64,000 nt of DNA, taken from Blautia pseudococcoides (GTDB taxonomy: Bacteria > Bacillota > Clostridia > Lachnospirales > Lachnospiraceae). Of this stretch, positions 21,001 through 27,144 are shown one piece after another. The position numbers and the translations under genes were made by a program. The notes under the pieces are model-generated. The model saw only the letters and a list, made by a program, of their open reading frames with translations, was not told where the DNA came from and made no database searches. Where the stretch lies: NCBI RefSeq assembly GCF_001689125.2, contig NZ_CP015405.2, forward strand, positions 4,304,501 through 4,368,500, written 5' to 3'. Every line of letters starts with the position of its first letter. Within the stretch, counting starts at the first letter, position 1.

Positions 21001-22524
21001 TACAAATGGATTCATATACCAAGGGTTCAGGTGGAAGAAACACAGCAGTCTGAAGGGATAAAAACAATATATTATGATAATCACGGAGGATGGACACTGG
21101 ATAATCTTGTGACACATATTCCCGTGGAACACAAATCGTTAAAGTTTGAGGGGCGCCTTTTTGCAGATGGATATCGTATACAAAGAATAAGGGCTGCTTC
21201 TGATACTGATATTGATCAGGATGTTCATTATACCGCATATGGAGTAGATTGGATTTACCTGGAGCCGTCAGGTGATGGAGGATATCATGTGTACTGTAAC
21301 TCATCGGCACAGGATGTTGGGATAGGGAATATTCAAAATGAAGCCCCGGCCTGCTGGCAAGATGATACGGCTGTGTATTGGACTACCATTTATAAAGGGG
21401 ATTTTGCGGAACTTCCATTTACAGAAAATGCATGGGAATCTTCGGATGCCACAGAGCCTATTGAGGTTCGTTCCTTTATAGAATGGGAAGAAAGCACAGA
21501 GGAGAATATTCCGGTATTTACATTTGTCCTTTTAGATGCTGAAAAAATCAATGGATCTGTATATGATAAGAATTTATTTACATCACAGGTATCCGTACAG
21601 GCTGTAGTTTCAGGGTCTGAGGATGATGGAAATCTTACAAGGTATGAAAACTCACCGATATCACTTTGGTTCCGTTATAAACAGGAGCCGGATCTCTGGC
21701 TTACAGACACCACCACATTAACGGATTATGCGCCGGAACCAATGATAGATTTGTTATGCGAAGTTTCTTCCTACAGGGATATCGCATACCAAATTACGGA
21801 TACGGGAAAAAACAGAAGGGTTTATCAGATAGAGATCACGAACCCTGAAGATGGTTCAGTTCTTGATAAGAGGTATATAAGTGCTTATGGTGCAGGTATT
21901 GATCCTGTAAGTATACTTCTGCCTCTCCGGGAGGACATATATGCCCAATATGCAGGGAAATATATTTCTGTGCGGGCTGCAGAAATTGTATCAGAACAAG
22001 GGCTGGGCAGATGGAGTGAATGGACACAGCCTGCAATATTGCCTGACTTAACAATACCGCGTCCGGAAGTGGAACAACAGGACAGCAGTATGGATGCATA
22101 TGTAACGGAGAGCAGTGGTTTTGAAGACCGTGGGATGGTTTCTATCCAGGCAACAAAACTATGCTGGACGTATGATCAGGAGACCGATGCTAAGTTAGAG
22201 GGATATGAAATAGAGATTGGAACCGGTCCTGCATCAATAAAGATATGGAGGGATTCGAGTGGATCCTGGTGTTATCAGACAGGGGATGGTGGACAGGAGT
22301 ATATCCGTAAGGGAGAACCTGCCAGACTTATAACGCTTGTCTCACAGGTGACAATAAATGAATCATCTTATGAACTATCAACTGATATAAACTTAACAGC
22401 AACAGCGACAGAGAATGGAATGGAATTTACGGTTACAACTCCGTTCCCAAATGTTTTGTTTACGTTTAATCATGAACAGATAGAGGCTGTTTTTGACTCT
22501 TCTGTATCTATATTGCCAATATAA
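12082..22524 (+). CDS. Giant modular pseudopilin/adhesin with GLUG-like repeats
   Basis: This 3480-residue protein begins as a type III prepilin: a basic leader ending GG (25-26) and mature start YTLVELIVVICIVLILAGG with Glu at +5. Residues about 45-600 form a globular region. About 35 repeats of the pattern aromatic-V/A-GGI-A/T/V-G-x-N, often followed by an ENC/KNC strand, run from about 605 to 1930, resembling GLUG-type beta repeats of bacterial adhesins. Residues about 2060-3480 contain fibronectin-III-like segments (VVKWGH near 2080, SYDITWNQ near 2645, TKLCWTYDQ near 3360). There is no C-terminal membrane anchor or sorting signal, so anchoring must be through the pilin helix. The GTG at 12082 follows AAGGA by 4 bases; ATG 12091 is the alternative. 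It precedes three minor pilin genes. A pilus-tip adhesin is inferred. AT content is visibly higher than in neighbouring housekeeping genes. Confidence 0.9.
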   Translation: MDQMEKGVLYRKIHKNRTDRNRNQGGYTLVELIVVICIVLILAGGAVFGVMTWIRWSQFKEQNEYAKTLFSAAQNHLTEYSENGQLGVLQQVLYENEDYRNQVKVNELVNDEGGKYSLDSLWPASQGKTDKEKYRGEICYLKGDAQTFRQYQEYKTGNGDKPDVEIIALYDLLLPYVYDSSILNAAVCVEFTPEDGQVFSVLYSNKNEKFEYGNVNKKGTVDITNREYSVRKKNLVGYYGVDTLSKATSTKAQKPSLTDVKLNNGDTLNLSFRLSKVKEALTAMTYEITICHKDTKDKKLVIQLDGTKLQRKDAESREPVICKVSKYNNTGKRLESREFPVLAWLEENETVRVILDAVDLSASSACYNYAIDLINAEDPKGTSDVYETFKNSYSFHRFGVNTEDIFCTVKGSGAYYKPTAKKQSNSTNTYFASYKDTENNDDSSTYTYSLTSIRHLYNIRYLEDKTEEKKEMQVIHNVYQLANNIDWKKFISEGNLYDTDRVYKKEKKEGKLSSVSPIKEANTAFPSIIQLKSTSTLESKGDKAYSISGMTLLESSNSKVGSYGTTDIAGTIQNVKNGPVGLFIQNNGAIHKLILDQITVNGTNSVGTFSGKNAGQLSELTVNNSEEEKSPSIVSGVSNVGGITGEQITKSNAGPAELKALVNRAAVTGVTYAGGIAGRFQADETNSILVKNCTNYGIVEAVPFNEKGQTNAATAKYIGGITGLCDNKTDDEKQLQIKNCTSSPQYTSLEIENLLQKGNEEILTAKLNGVYVGGIAGYNRNSLIENCNTEQEKNREGFIFGFQFVGGIVGYNESKAVSLDGKENVNEANVIGNSYVGGISGCNSGSLGENAGIQIPDLERDESKKISNWINKGIIAASGDYVGGITGVNTGIIENCSSEVTSDNTARKITDAQTLHGDYAGGIAGYNNGSIRAAEPGQDYFRKTIPLVSYIAGNNYVGGIVGYNDVEARVEDYTLAGGYIKGSGTFVGGYVGLNASKALLEDQVLVSNPNVVTGNYCVSGIIGGNIVASNENIRAEFNSDNFLGNVDATAFTGGFIGYNQLLQGNADEEKDRDKTGALAKEIIEEMEASGNILEEVVQEISDVSGEETENRLTIEGLEDNSDQLIKFGSLNADIYVGGVVGYNTPDTRLTIANVVNKTPVTARKGITNSEKRPEGNESVEEEFSFSYAGGVIGKVEKYVIVDNCSNQDVGDVTAQGTYLGGICEVNEGLIKKCSVSSIGSADRSYVGGIAGLNKGTVEDCRFTDKTITGKDYVGGIVSENYGTIKTPYLFQANVVATGDYVGGVAGYNYDSGVILLNERRPEDVKINDLAIASVSSSGDYIGGVTGKNHGNLNNDYSFALSGSVNGNKVVGGFAGSNMDHPMQGLTNNASVTAVNGTVGGIGGESSGVIEECWNNGIISSTKSGVAGGIVSFNNSSIKNCTDTQIVTASNGDCGGIAAENNGKITGSKVEGRITFSGNENIGGLVGRNNKKGLIENCTIRDITVENMDNSGSSNIGGIAGINSGEIRLGSNAVQNANVYSYTSKSNLGGVAGINNTESQISGAELADVMIGFAGNNATYANMGGITGANYGFIEKCTVAADITGNMGSTDTGYGGIAGVNESSILKCSYDGMLKANGSADNLVNMGGITGKNNENGNISYSYIGLAKNTTIESGFQNGNVAMGYVGGLVGWNYGKIMDCDNASMSQKEVKVINRAGHTGGIVGNNVKGAVVTGSREELLSTGKKWSVESTYYTNDAGTGGIMGYSSSGRDISYVANYADVSVNKNSSNVTGGGLIGRMENNENGAMKIAYYENYGDVKGILVGGAIGRVKYKGASFEKCVNYGDIEAGKVGGTSIAAGLVASFYANDITMDMPISIFTACKNFGDITSVDQAGGITGHTNPLKTITIKYSDCVNEGCIKGSTAGGIGAVINSANTYFYRCRNYGNSSDSGFYGIVPQTSYKRIQDAFSITNKGGLAKSGGTIEESYYFSGRSSAGVKLTVNAQSGLYTIYNSNKKFQLTGLVNNPQNSFNDASKFTFIEEEKGPRQLIYEEIDPKIVEYYRGKTAALDSPDSPTGLTMQNKSGVLVVKWGHKNSTYDKDQLVYRVIDTKDNDREVFSNFEDPMDISYGIEFYGMQIPVEYYGYKMEAYVRTVSGKYNEEDYKKEIYGPDSGRRQPGASAWVKAETSVKEPLPEPKIHIELAAYGQNGGCNAQSFVAVLDNKEDYSGSKATKINISLSNGNSFSINTANGKSVANTSLQNINENQIITAYAVAAGDYSESGRVTLQCAFYGVNALKNNNYVTSVFSEFYGDRTGNLYNQINMTKANNVTELYMNSELVVKDYRFNDMAENQVLTCDIAVAAGVSHVTQNSGTMTSNLNNLPEDLLDYKNITVRTYPWQNQSYVCWYGHPVKNGITETELISYMKNGDLLDKERQNSPIFTTGSDNTKISLKAGYVIRRNSDGTYEVIYSAILANNDYSRQVKSRNYVVSDDKSKVTAANPAYDRAIQPSPVISKIYPLRSDGKSYNFVWDEGKADKNAIYDLQLRGVTNDGTKVLLKAVTVNSETPDSYHAEGNAYWTYTFQDNEEVWNYPNIVLSVAHVGATDGNNKTLKFPSRSEQSFDIHLKLSQVSRPTVLLHKNDSEVEKNSLSYDITWNQVPTAERGHIGGYEITVNRSSRDNEATSKYDKKDDFDKDLEKYKQSYESKGGDVTEEAGNQNAVYVWKENKNGGTVEKRMELGWTQTPELTISKNLTEIWTFNMEEGDKEKNTITRMLDLNDYERGELLEISVRALSALGNTVYRNGPDGVVREMTLPSRLIVPDVSGIESTPQYKKHEDGKTDTYMTKNQFTEEGISLSLEDEHENLYQGKYQIAMAVYEEPVEEDIADTSAKTPGDAPQGDSTSDYWNSGSGLIKTLVTKESQTVMNGNFSSSSYVLKGINTEYAGKWLKIALRSISESNISSWWSDEDDATEKTVNYKWIHIPRVQVEETQQSEGIKTIYYDNHGGWTLDNLVTHIPVEHKSLKFEGRLFADGYRIQRIRAASDTDIDQDVHYTAYGVDWIYLEPSGDGGYHVYCNSSAQDVGIGNIQNEAPACWQDDTAVYWTTIYKGDFAELPFTENAWESSDATEPIEVRSFIEWEESTEENIPVFTFVLLDAEKINGSVYDKNLFTSQVSVQAVVSGSEDDGNLTRYENSPISLWFRYKQEPDLWLTDTTTLTDYAPEPMIDLLCEVSSYRDIAYQITDTGKNRRVYQIEITNPEDGSVLDKRYISAYGAGIDPVSILLPLREDIYAQYAGKYISVRAAEIVSEQGLGRWSEWTQPAILPDLTIPRPEVEQQDSSMDAYVTESSGFEDRGMVSIQATKLCWTYDQETDAKLEGYEIEIGTGPASIKIWRDSSGSWCYQTGDGGQEYIRKGEPARLITLVSQVTINESSYELSTDINLTATATENGMEFTVTTPFPNVLFTFNHEQIEAVFDSSVSILPI
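13890..17880 (+). repeat. Coding region of about 35 degenerate GLUG-like protein repeats
   Basis: Within the giant gene, motifs such as YVGGIAGYN, YVGGIVGYN, YAGGIAGYN and NIGGIAGIN recur roughly every 30-50 residues. The DNA copies are diverged, so this is old protein-level repetition, not recent tandem duplication. Spacing is irregular and the intervening loops vary in length. Confidence 0.85.
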
Positions 22525-22548
22525 GCTTATTAGGAAAGGACACCAGCT

Positions 22549-23226
22549 ATGAAAAAGAGGTCGTTAAGAAATAATAAAAATGGTTCTGGGCTTATTATTG
22601 CCATAGCCATAATGGCGGTACTTATGATGCTTAGCCTGGCCTTGCTGCTGGTGTCTTTTTCTCTGTATTCTACAGCCAGAAGACAGCAGGATTCCGCCCA
22701 ATGCCGCGAACTGGCCCAATCTCTGAGCAAGGAATTAGAATATGAAATTACAATCCCGTCAACAGAGGCCTACAAGAGCGGAGCGGCAGAAAAATACCCT
22801 TTGTGGTTTTATTTAAGATTTAATGTATGGCAAAATAGTTGGAAATATTTTAACAATGATGAGAGAGGGCATATGGCGGAGTATGCTTATCGGCATTTTA
22901 ACGTAGGATTTACAGCTAATTTAAACAAGGAACTGACAGATGGGATGTCTGTATTAATGTATTGGATAAGTGAAGATGAGGTCAGTGATAAGAATGGAAC
23001 TCAACTGGTAGTATCTGTTACAAGTGAAAAGGGAAAAGCCAAAACAACAATTACCTCCTATTTTGAACTTAATGTCACAGACAGTAAAGAATTACCAAAG
23101 GAAGATGAGGATGATTATGATGCACTTTCCGGTGGGCAGGAATTTGAAAAAAAGAATATTGATCCGGACGGAAATACAATTGATGAAGGTGAGATATGGA
23201 GCTGGGAATTAAGTGAGCGGGAGTAG
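22549..23226 (+). CDS. PilX-like minor pseudopilin
   Basis: The 225-residue protein has a basic leader (MKKRSLRNNKNGSG) followed by a hydrophobic helix GLIIAIAIMAVLMMLSLALLL. It lacks the +5 glutamate of ordinary pilins, as seen in PilX/GspK-like initiator subunits that sit at the fibre tip. The helix continues as RRQQDSAQCRELAQSLSKEL, typical of the amphipathic half of alpha-1. The C-terminus is acidic (PKEDEDDYD). Position after the giant and before PilV/PilW-like genes supports the minor-pilin cassette reading. The stop overlaps the upstream region of the next gene. Assignment to PilX is by position and helix pattern only. Confidence 0.75.
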   Translation: MKKRSLRNNKNGSGLIIAIAIMAVLMMLSLALLLVSFSLYSTARRQQDSAQCRELAQSLSKELEYEITIPSTEAYKSGAAEKYPLWFYLRFNVWQNSWKYFNNDERGHMAEYAYRHFNVGFTANLNKELTDGMSVLMYWISEDEVSDKNGTQLVVSVTSEKGKAKTTITSYFELNVTDSKELPKEDEDDYDALSGGQEFEKKNIDPDGNTIDEGEIWSWELSERE

Positions 23227-23239
23227 AAGGTGTGATGAA

Positions 23240-23617
23240 ATGATGAAGAACAGAAAGAGCGGAACGACAATGATAGAGACTTTAGTTGCATTTTTAGTTG
23301 TTGTATTGATCACTGCAATGTTTTCAAAGGTGGTATCAGTTTCAGTGCATATGTTAAATTCTTCTCGGAAGGTGTTGGCTAATACAGAAAAGTTTAATGA
23401 ACAATATTATAAATATGAAAATTTAAACAATATGAAAACCTCTTCTATGGACTTATATTTGGAGATTGACAAGGAGCAGGCAACTGTACTAAATGGTGCA
23501 TCTTATGTAGAACTCAACTTGAGCAGAGAATCCGGATTAAAATATAACGTAAACGATTGGGGTACAGGGTTTGTAATGTACACGTTTGAAGTGCCAGAAG
23601 CGTCAACTGGGAAATAA
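23240..23617 (+). CDS. PilV-like minor pseudopilin
   Basis: The 125-residue product has leader MMKNRKSG with cleavage after Gly8 and mature N-terminus TTMIETLVAFLVVVLITAMF, Glu at +5. The MIETLVA start is typical of PilV/GspI-like minor pilins. The remaining 90 residues are a small, tyrosine-rich globular part. Start ATG 23240 lies 7 bases after GAAGGTG (23226-23232); the frame is open from a GTG at 23213 that would overlap the previous gene. A second ATG (23243) is equally possible. Confidence 0.8.
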   Translation: MMKNRKSGTTMIETLVAFLVVVLITAMFSKVVSVSVHMLNSSRKVLANTEKFNEQYYKYENLNNMKTSSMDLYLEIDKEQATVLNGASYVELNLSRESGLKYNVNDWGTGFVMYTFEVPEASTGK

Positions 23618-23639
23618 AAAGTATTCATAGGGGATTGAT

Positions 23640-24830
23640 ATGAACCGCGGCAGACATAAAGAAAGATATAATAAATATACGGTACTAAAATTAAAAAAGA
23701 CCTTCAATAGTAAAAAGGGGGTTACATTAATTGAATTGATAGTGACATTTGCGCTTATCAGTTTATTTATATTGCTTTCCACCCAAGTTATTTCCTCTGC
23801 TATGAACGTTTATTATAAAATCCAAAGCATTAATTATGGCAGGCAGGTATCGGATACACTTATGGATAAAATAGCCGGAACTATATCTGCAGCTCAGGTG
23901 AATATCGAACGAGTGAACATTGAAAATGAGGAATTAAATACAAAATATACATTGCAGATCGAGGACGATATGTCCAAGATAGATTTGTATAATGGAAGTG
24001 GGAGTCACATCTACATAACAAATACAAAGCCAGATACAGGTGGTGATAAGCAATTGGTTATTCATTATTACCGGGTTGAATCTGTTTTGAATGATAGTAA
24101 TAAGAAATTAGTTTATGAGCCGATAGACTGGACTTTTGATAAAAAAATGTATCTTGATTATAAAATTACTAAGTTGGAATTTTCATTAGCGGATCCCGAT
24201 GGTATAATATATCCCGAAAATGTAATTAGAATTCATTTAGAGATAGACCACAAAAAGTTTGGCAGTTATTCGACTACAAGATATGTGGAGTGTTATAACT
24301 TCCAGGATAAAGATGATTTTGAGAAAATTAAAGGTCCTGGGAAAGCTGAATCGGGTGGTGAGACGCCAACACCAGACCCACCAGAAAATAGCCAAACTTA
24401 TCCGGATACAGATATTGTAGTGAAAAATGATTATTGGCCGACAGCGGAAGATTTTGCAGATAATGAAAATAAAATAATAGTTCTTAAGCCGGGTAATATT
24501 TTCAAGTATTCATATGGTGATGTTGATAAGTATTATGTCATGGTAGGAGAAAGAGACCTGAACAATTGGAATTATAAGACACCTGCGGATTACATAGCCA
24601 ACGGTAATAATTTAGAGTTTGAATTGACAGGGACGATCCATGAGTATTCAAGTGACGATGATATTAAAACTAATGTGAAGCATGGTGATCTATGTATATG
24701 GGGCGGGGAATATTATGCTTATAAAGGATATGATGAAGAAGTGAAAAACCCCGGCATCCAACCAGAGTCCTGGATAAAAATTGTCAATGACAGGATAAAA
24801 GATGGGCCCGCGATCCGGACACGGGAATAG
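23640..24830 (+). CDS. PilW-like minor pseudopilin with a carbohydrate-binding-like C-terminus
   Basis: The 396-residue prepilin has a long basic leader ending KKG (27), then [20 protein letters not shown] with Glu at +5. The helix continues with a [11 protein letters not shown] region as in PilW/GspJ proteins. A globular beta-rich part spans about 90-235. A Pro/Thr linker ([14 protein letters not shown]) follows, and the C-terminal part ends in [16 protein letters not shown]...[11 protein letters not shown], a pattern like carbohydrate-binding module family 5/12 (aromatic Y-Y-x-x-x-G and W-x-K-I). The final residues DGPAIRTRE run into sequence of another gene remnant, so the native C-terminus may have been altered. 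Last gene of the operon. Confidence 0.8.
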   Translation: MNRGRHKERYNKYTVLKLKKTFNSKKGVTLIELIVTFALISLFILLSTQVISSAMNVYYKIQSINYGRQVSDTLMDKIAGTISAAQVNIERVNIENEELNTKYTLQIEDDMSKIDLYNGSGSHIYITNTKPDTGGDKQLVIHYYRVESVLNDSNKKLVYEPIDWTFDKKMYLDYKITKLEFSLADPDGIIYPENVIRIHLEIDHKKFGSYSTTRYVECYNFQDKDDFEKIKGPGKAESGGETPTPDPPENSQTYPDTDIVVKNDYWPTAEDFADNENKIIVLKPGNIFKYSYGDVDKYYVMVGERDLNNWNYKTPADYIANGNNLEFELTGTIHEYSSDDDIKTNVKHGDLCIWGGEYYAYKGYDEEVKNPGIQPESWIKIVNDRIKDGPAIRTRE

Positions 24831-24968
24831 AACCTGAAGCATTTGGCGCCTCCTGGAGTCCTCTCGTTCACGGTTCAGCACCGGATGTTGCGGGGAAAAA
24901 TGTGGCGAACCCTGCCGCGGCTGTCTGGTCAGGAAGTCAGATGCTGGATTATCTGGGGGAGAGAAGAT
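24831..24968 (+). pseudogene. 3' remnant of an isocitrate/isopropylmalate dehydrogenase-family gene
   Basis: In the frame whose codons include GAT at 24812, the translation after the pilW stop reads [20 protein letters not shown] followed by [17 protein letters not shown]. This is the conserved C-terminal motif of NAD(P)-dependent isocitrate, isopropylmalate and tartrate dehydrogenases (VHGSAPDIAGKxIANP). Only about 45 family residues remain and no start or upstream domain exists, since the pilus operon abuts it. The frame stays open to TGA 25022-25024, but the glnA promoter lies in its last part. It marks an old recombination junction at the end of the pilus operon. Confidence 0.7.
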
Positions 24969-24980
24969 TAAATCCTTATA

Positions 24981-25009
24981 TTGACAATTCTAACTTCCCT
25001 TGCTATAAT
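24981..25009 (+). promoter_or_regulatory. Consensus sigma-70 promoter of glnA
   Basis: TTGACA (24981-24986) and TATAAT (25004-25009) are perfect with a 17-base spacer. The start point would be near 25016, just before the P1 hairpin at 25025. It leaves a 175-base leader before glnA. Confidence 0.85.
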
Positions 25010-25024
25010 ACCAACCATAAATGA

Positions 25025-25080
25025 AAGAACAAGGGCGTTCTTATTCGGAGGGTACTCTGGATAAGCACGCCCATTTTTTA
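25025..25080 (+). promoter_or_regulatory. ANTAR-type antiterminator/terminator switch in the glnA leader
   Basis: Two exclusive structures share bases. P1 is AAGAAC (25025-25030), hexaloop AAGGGC (25031-25036), GTTCTT (25037-25042); the loop has A at position 1 and G at position 4, the signature recognised by ANTAR proteins. A second hairpin, 25043-25062, follows directly with a GGGTAC loop (or tetraloop), which departs from the consensus. The terminator pairs 25033-25049 with 25056-25072 (one mismatch), followed by TTTTTT from 25074; its 5' arm uses the P1 loop and 3' arm. The second gene of the operon encodes an ANTAR protein. Antitermination when the protein binds is inferred from this architecture. 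Confidence 0.7.
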
Positions 25081-25190
25081 TCCAAAGATCACAAACCAGA
25101 CAATTTTACCAAAACCGGACCCATCGCCCGCCTCCTAAGCACCCGTATCCGGTTCCATTCCTATCATCCATCAAGAGAGGAGATAATACA

Positions 25191-26522
25191 ATGCAAAACT
25201 ACACCAGGGAAGCAATCCTGCGCATGGCAGAGGAAGAGGACGTAGAATTCATCCGCCTGCAGTTCACCGATATGTTCGGGACATTAAAAAATATTGCGAT
25301 CCCATCCAGCAAGTTAGAAAAAGCCATGGATAACCGCTGCGTCATAGACGCGTCCTCCATCGGAGGTTTTATCCGGAACGAGGAGGCAGATATGTATCTG
25401 CATCCCGACCTGTCCACCTTTACAATCCTTCCCTGGCGCCCCCAGCAGGGAAAAGTGGCCCGGTTTATCTGTGATATTTATCAGGAAGACGGTACACCCT
25501 ATAAAGAAAGCCCCCGATTCATTTTGAACCGTGTTGCAGCGAAAGCCGCGGAGATGGGATATTCCCTTATGGTGAACCCGGAATGCGAGTTTTTCCTTTT
25601 CCACACAGACGATAACGGTATGCCCACAACCACAACACATGAAAAGGCGGGATACATGGATCTAAGTCCTGTGGATCTGGGTGAGAATGCCAGACGAGAC
25701 ATGGTGCTGACTCTTGAGGAGATGGGATATGAAATTGAATCCTCCCACCACGAAATAGCCCCCGGACAGCATGAAATTGATTTCCGGTTCTCCGATGCCC
25801 CGGAGACCGCCGATAAAGTAATGACCTTCAAGGTGGCTGTGAGAACCATAGCAAAGCGCCACGGCCTTCACGCCACCTTCATGCCCAAACCAAAAGCAGG
25901 CGTCAACGGTTCCGGTATGCATGTGAACATGTACCTGATGAAAGACGGAAAGAACATCTTTTCAGACCCGTCTGATGACCTGGGACTGAGCCGCGGGGGA
26001 TATTCCTTCCTGGCAGGCATTTTTGCGCATATCAAAGGTATGACCGCCCTGTGTAACCCGCTTGTTAATTCCTATAAAAGATTAGCCCCCGGTTTTGAAG
26101 CACCCTCAGACATTACCTGGTCATCCAAGCAGCGCACCGCATTGGTACGGGTACAGACCCAGCGGGACGAAGGAGCAAGGCTGGAGCTGAGAAGCCCGGA
26201 TTCTTCCTCCAATCCATATCTGGTATTTGCACTGTGTCTGGCGGCAGGTCTGGATGGGATCGAAAAGAACCTGCAGGCTCCAAAAGAGCTGAAAGAAAAT
26301 ATCCGGAAACTCTCCAGGGAGGAGAAGGAGAACGCAGGCATTGATACCCTGCCGGAAAATCTCAGCGAGGCACTGGAGGAATTTAACAGGGACCCTCTCA
26401 TGAGAGCCGTGTTGGGCGATACTTTTACAAAGTGCTATGTGAAAGCGAAGAAAAAAGAGTGGGAGAGTTACATGGAACAGGTTTCTGAGTGGGAGATCGA
26501 ACAATATCTGTACCGTGTATAA
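25191..26522 (+). CDS. glnA: Glutamine synthetase, type I
   Basis: The 443-residue enzyme makes glutamine from glutamate, ammonia and ATP. The beta-grasp N-terminal domain starts EEDVEFIRLQFTDMFGTLKN. Catalytic-domain motifs include MVNPECEFFLF, HHEIAPGQHEIDFRF, the ATP-binding GSGMHVNMYL (K-P-K-AGVNGSGMH) and RLAPGFEAPSD followed by RTALVR...RLELRSPDSSSNPY. Length matches the GSI-alpha class of Firmicutes, which lacks the adenylylation loop insert. The ribosome site AGAGGAG precedes ATG 25191. It sits behind an attenuator and is followed after 18 bases by an ANTAR-domain gene, so its expression is probably set by antitermination. Confidence 0.97.
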   Translation: MQNYTREAILRMAEEEDVEFIRLQFTDMFGTLKNIAIPSSKLEKAMDNRCVIDASSIGGFIRNEEADMYLHPDLSTFTILPWRPQQGKVARFICDIYQEDGTPYKESPRFILNRVAAKAAEMGYSLMVNPECEFFLFHTDDNGMPTTTTHEKAGYMDLSPVDLGENARRDMVLTLEEMGYEIESSHHEIAPGQHEIDFRFSDAPETADKVMTFKVAVRTIAKRHGLHATFMPKPKAGVNGSGMHVNMYLMKDGKNIFSDPSDDLGLSRGGYSFLAGIFAHIKGMTALCNPLVNSYKRLAPGFEAPSDITWSSKQRTALVRVQTQRDEGARLELRSPDSSSNPYLVFALCLAAGLDGIEKNLQAPKELKENIRKLSREEKENAGIDTLPENLSEALEEFNRDPLMRAVLGDTFTKCYVKAKKKEWESYMEQVSEWEIEQYLYRV

Positions 26523-26540
26523 AGGAACAGGAGGCAGTGC

Positions 26541-27092
26541 ATGAGCATCATCATTATCGTGTTACCGAAACCGGAAGATGCAAAGAAAATACGGAAAATC
26601 CTCATACAGCATGGATTTGAAAATACCGTAGCATGTACAACTGCCGCCCAGGCTTTGATCGAAGTGAACAAACATCCCGCAGGACTGGTGATCAGCGGTT
26701 ATAAGCTGCCCGACATGTATTACCGGGAGTTGGCAGAATGTCTGCCCGGATTTTTTGAAATGCTGCTTATCGGTTCTGCAAATGTGGTCAGCTCGGCAGG
26801 ATCAGGGATCATGGCAGTCACCATGCCTATCCGTATTTATGAACTGGTAAACACTGTGGAAATGCAGCTTTACCAGATTGAGCGCAGACAAAAAAAAGTA
26901 AAGAAAAAGCCAAAACCGCGGTGTGAGCGGGACCAGAACTATATTACAAACGCGAAGCTCCTTCTGATGGACAGAAACCATCTCACAGAGGAAGAGGCAT
27001 ACCGTTATATACAAAAATGCAGCATGGACAGTGCTACCGGCATGGTAGAGACAGCGCAGATGATACTGACGCTTATCTACGATGAAGTATAA
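26541..27092 (+). CDS. ANTAR-domain RNA-binding regulator with degenerate receiver
   Basis: The 183-residue protein has a receiver-like N-terminal half (1-115) and an ANTAR C-terminal domain (about 130-180: AKLLLMDRNHLTEEEAYRYI...SMDSATGMVETAQMIL). ANTAR three-helix domains bind paired hexaloop hairpins in nascent RNA and prevent termination. In the receiver, the position usually holding the phospho-accepting Asp reads LVISGYKLPD, with Ser in place of Asp, and the acidic pocket is also changed (IVLPKPEDA). Control by phosphorylation is therefore unlikely; a small ligand or protein partner may replace it. A basic linker (RRQKKVKKKPKPR) joins the halves. It lies 18 bases after glnA and likely acts on the glnA leader. 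Confidence 0.88.
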   Translation: MSIIIIVLPKPEDAKKIRKILIQHGFENTVACTTAAQALIEVNKHPAGLVISGYKLPDMYYRELAECLPGFFEMLLIGSANVVSSAGSGIMAVTMPIRIYELVNTVEMQLYQIERRQKKVKKKPKPRCERDQNYITNAKLLLMDRNHLTEEEAYRYIQKCSMDSATGMVETAQMILTLIYDEV

Positions 27093-27144
27093 AGAGGAAC
27101 GGCAGCAAAGCCTGTACCAAATCGTCATAAAGGAGAAATGTGAT

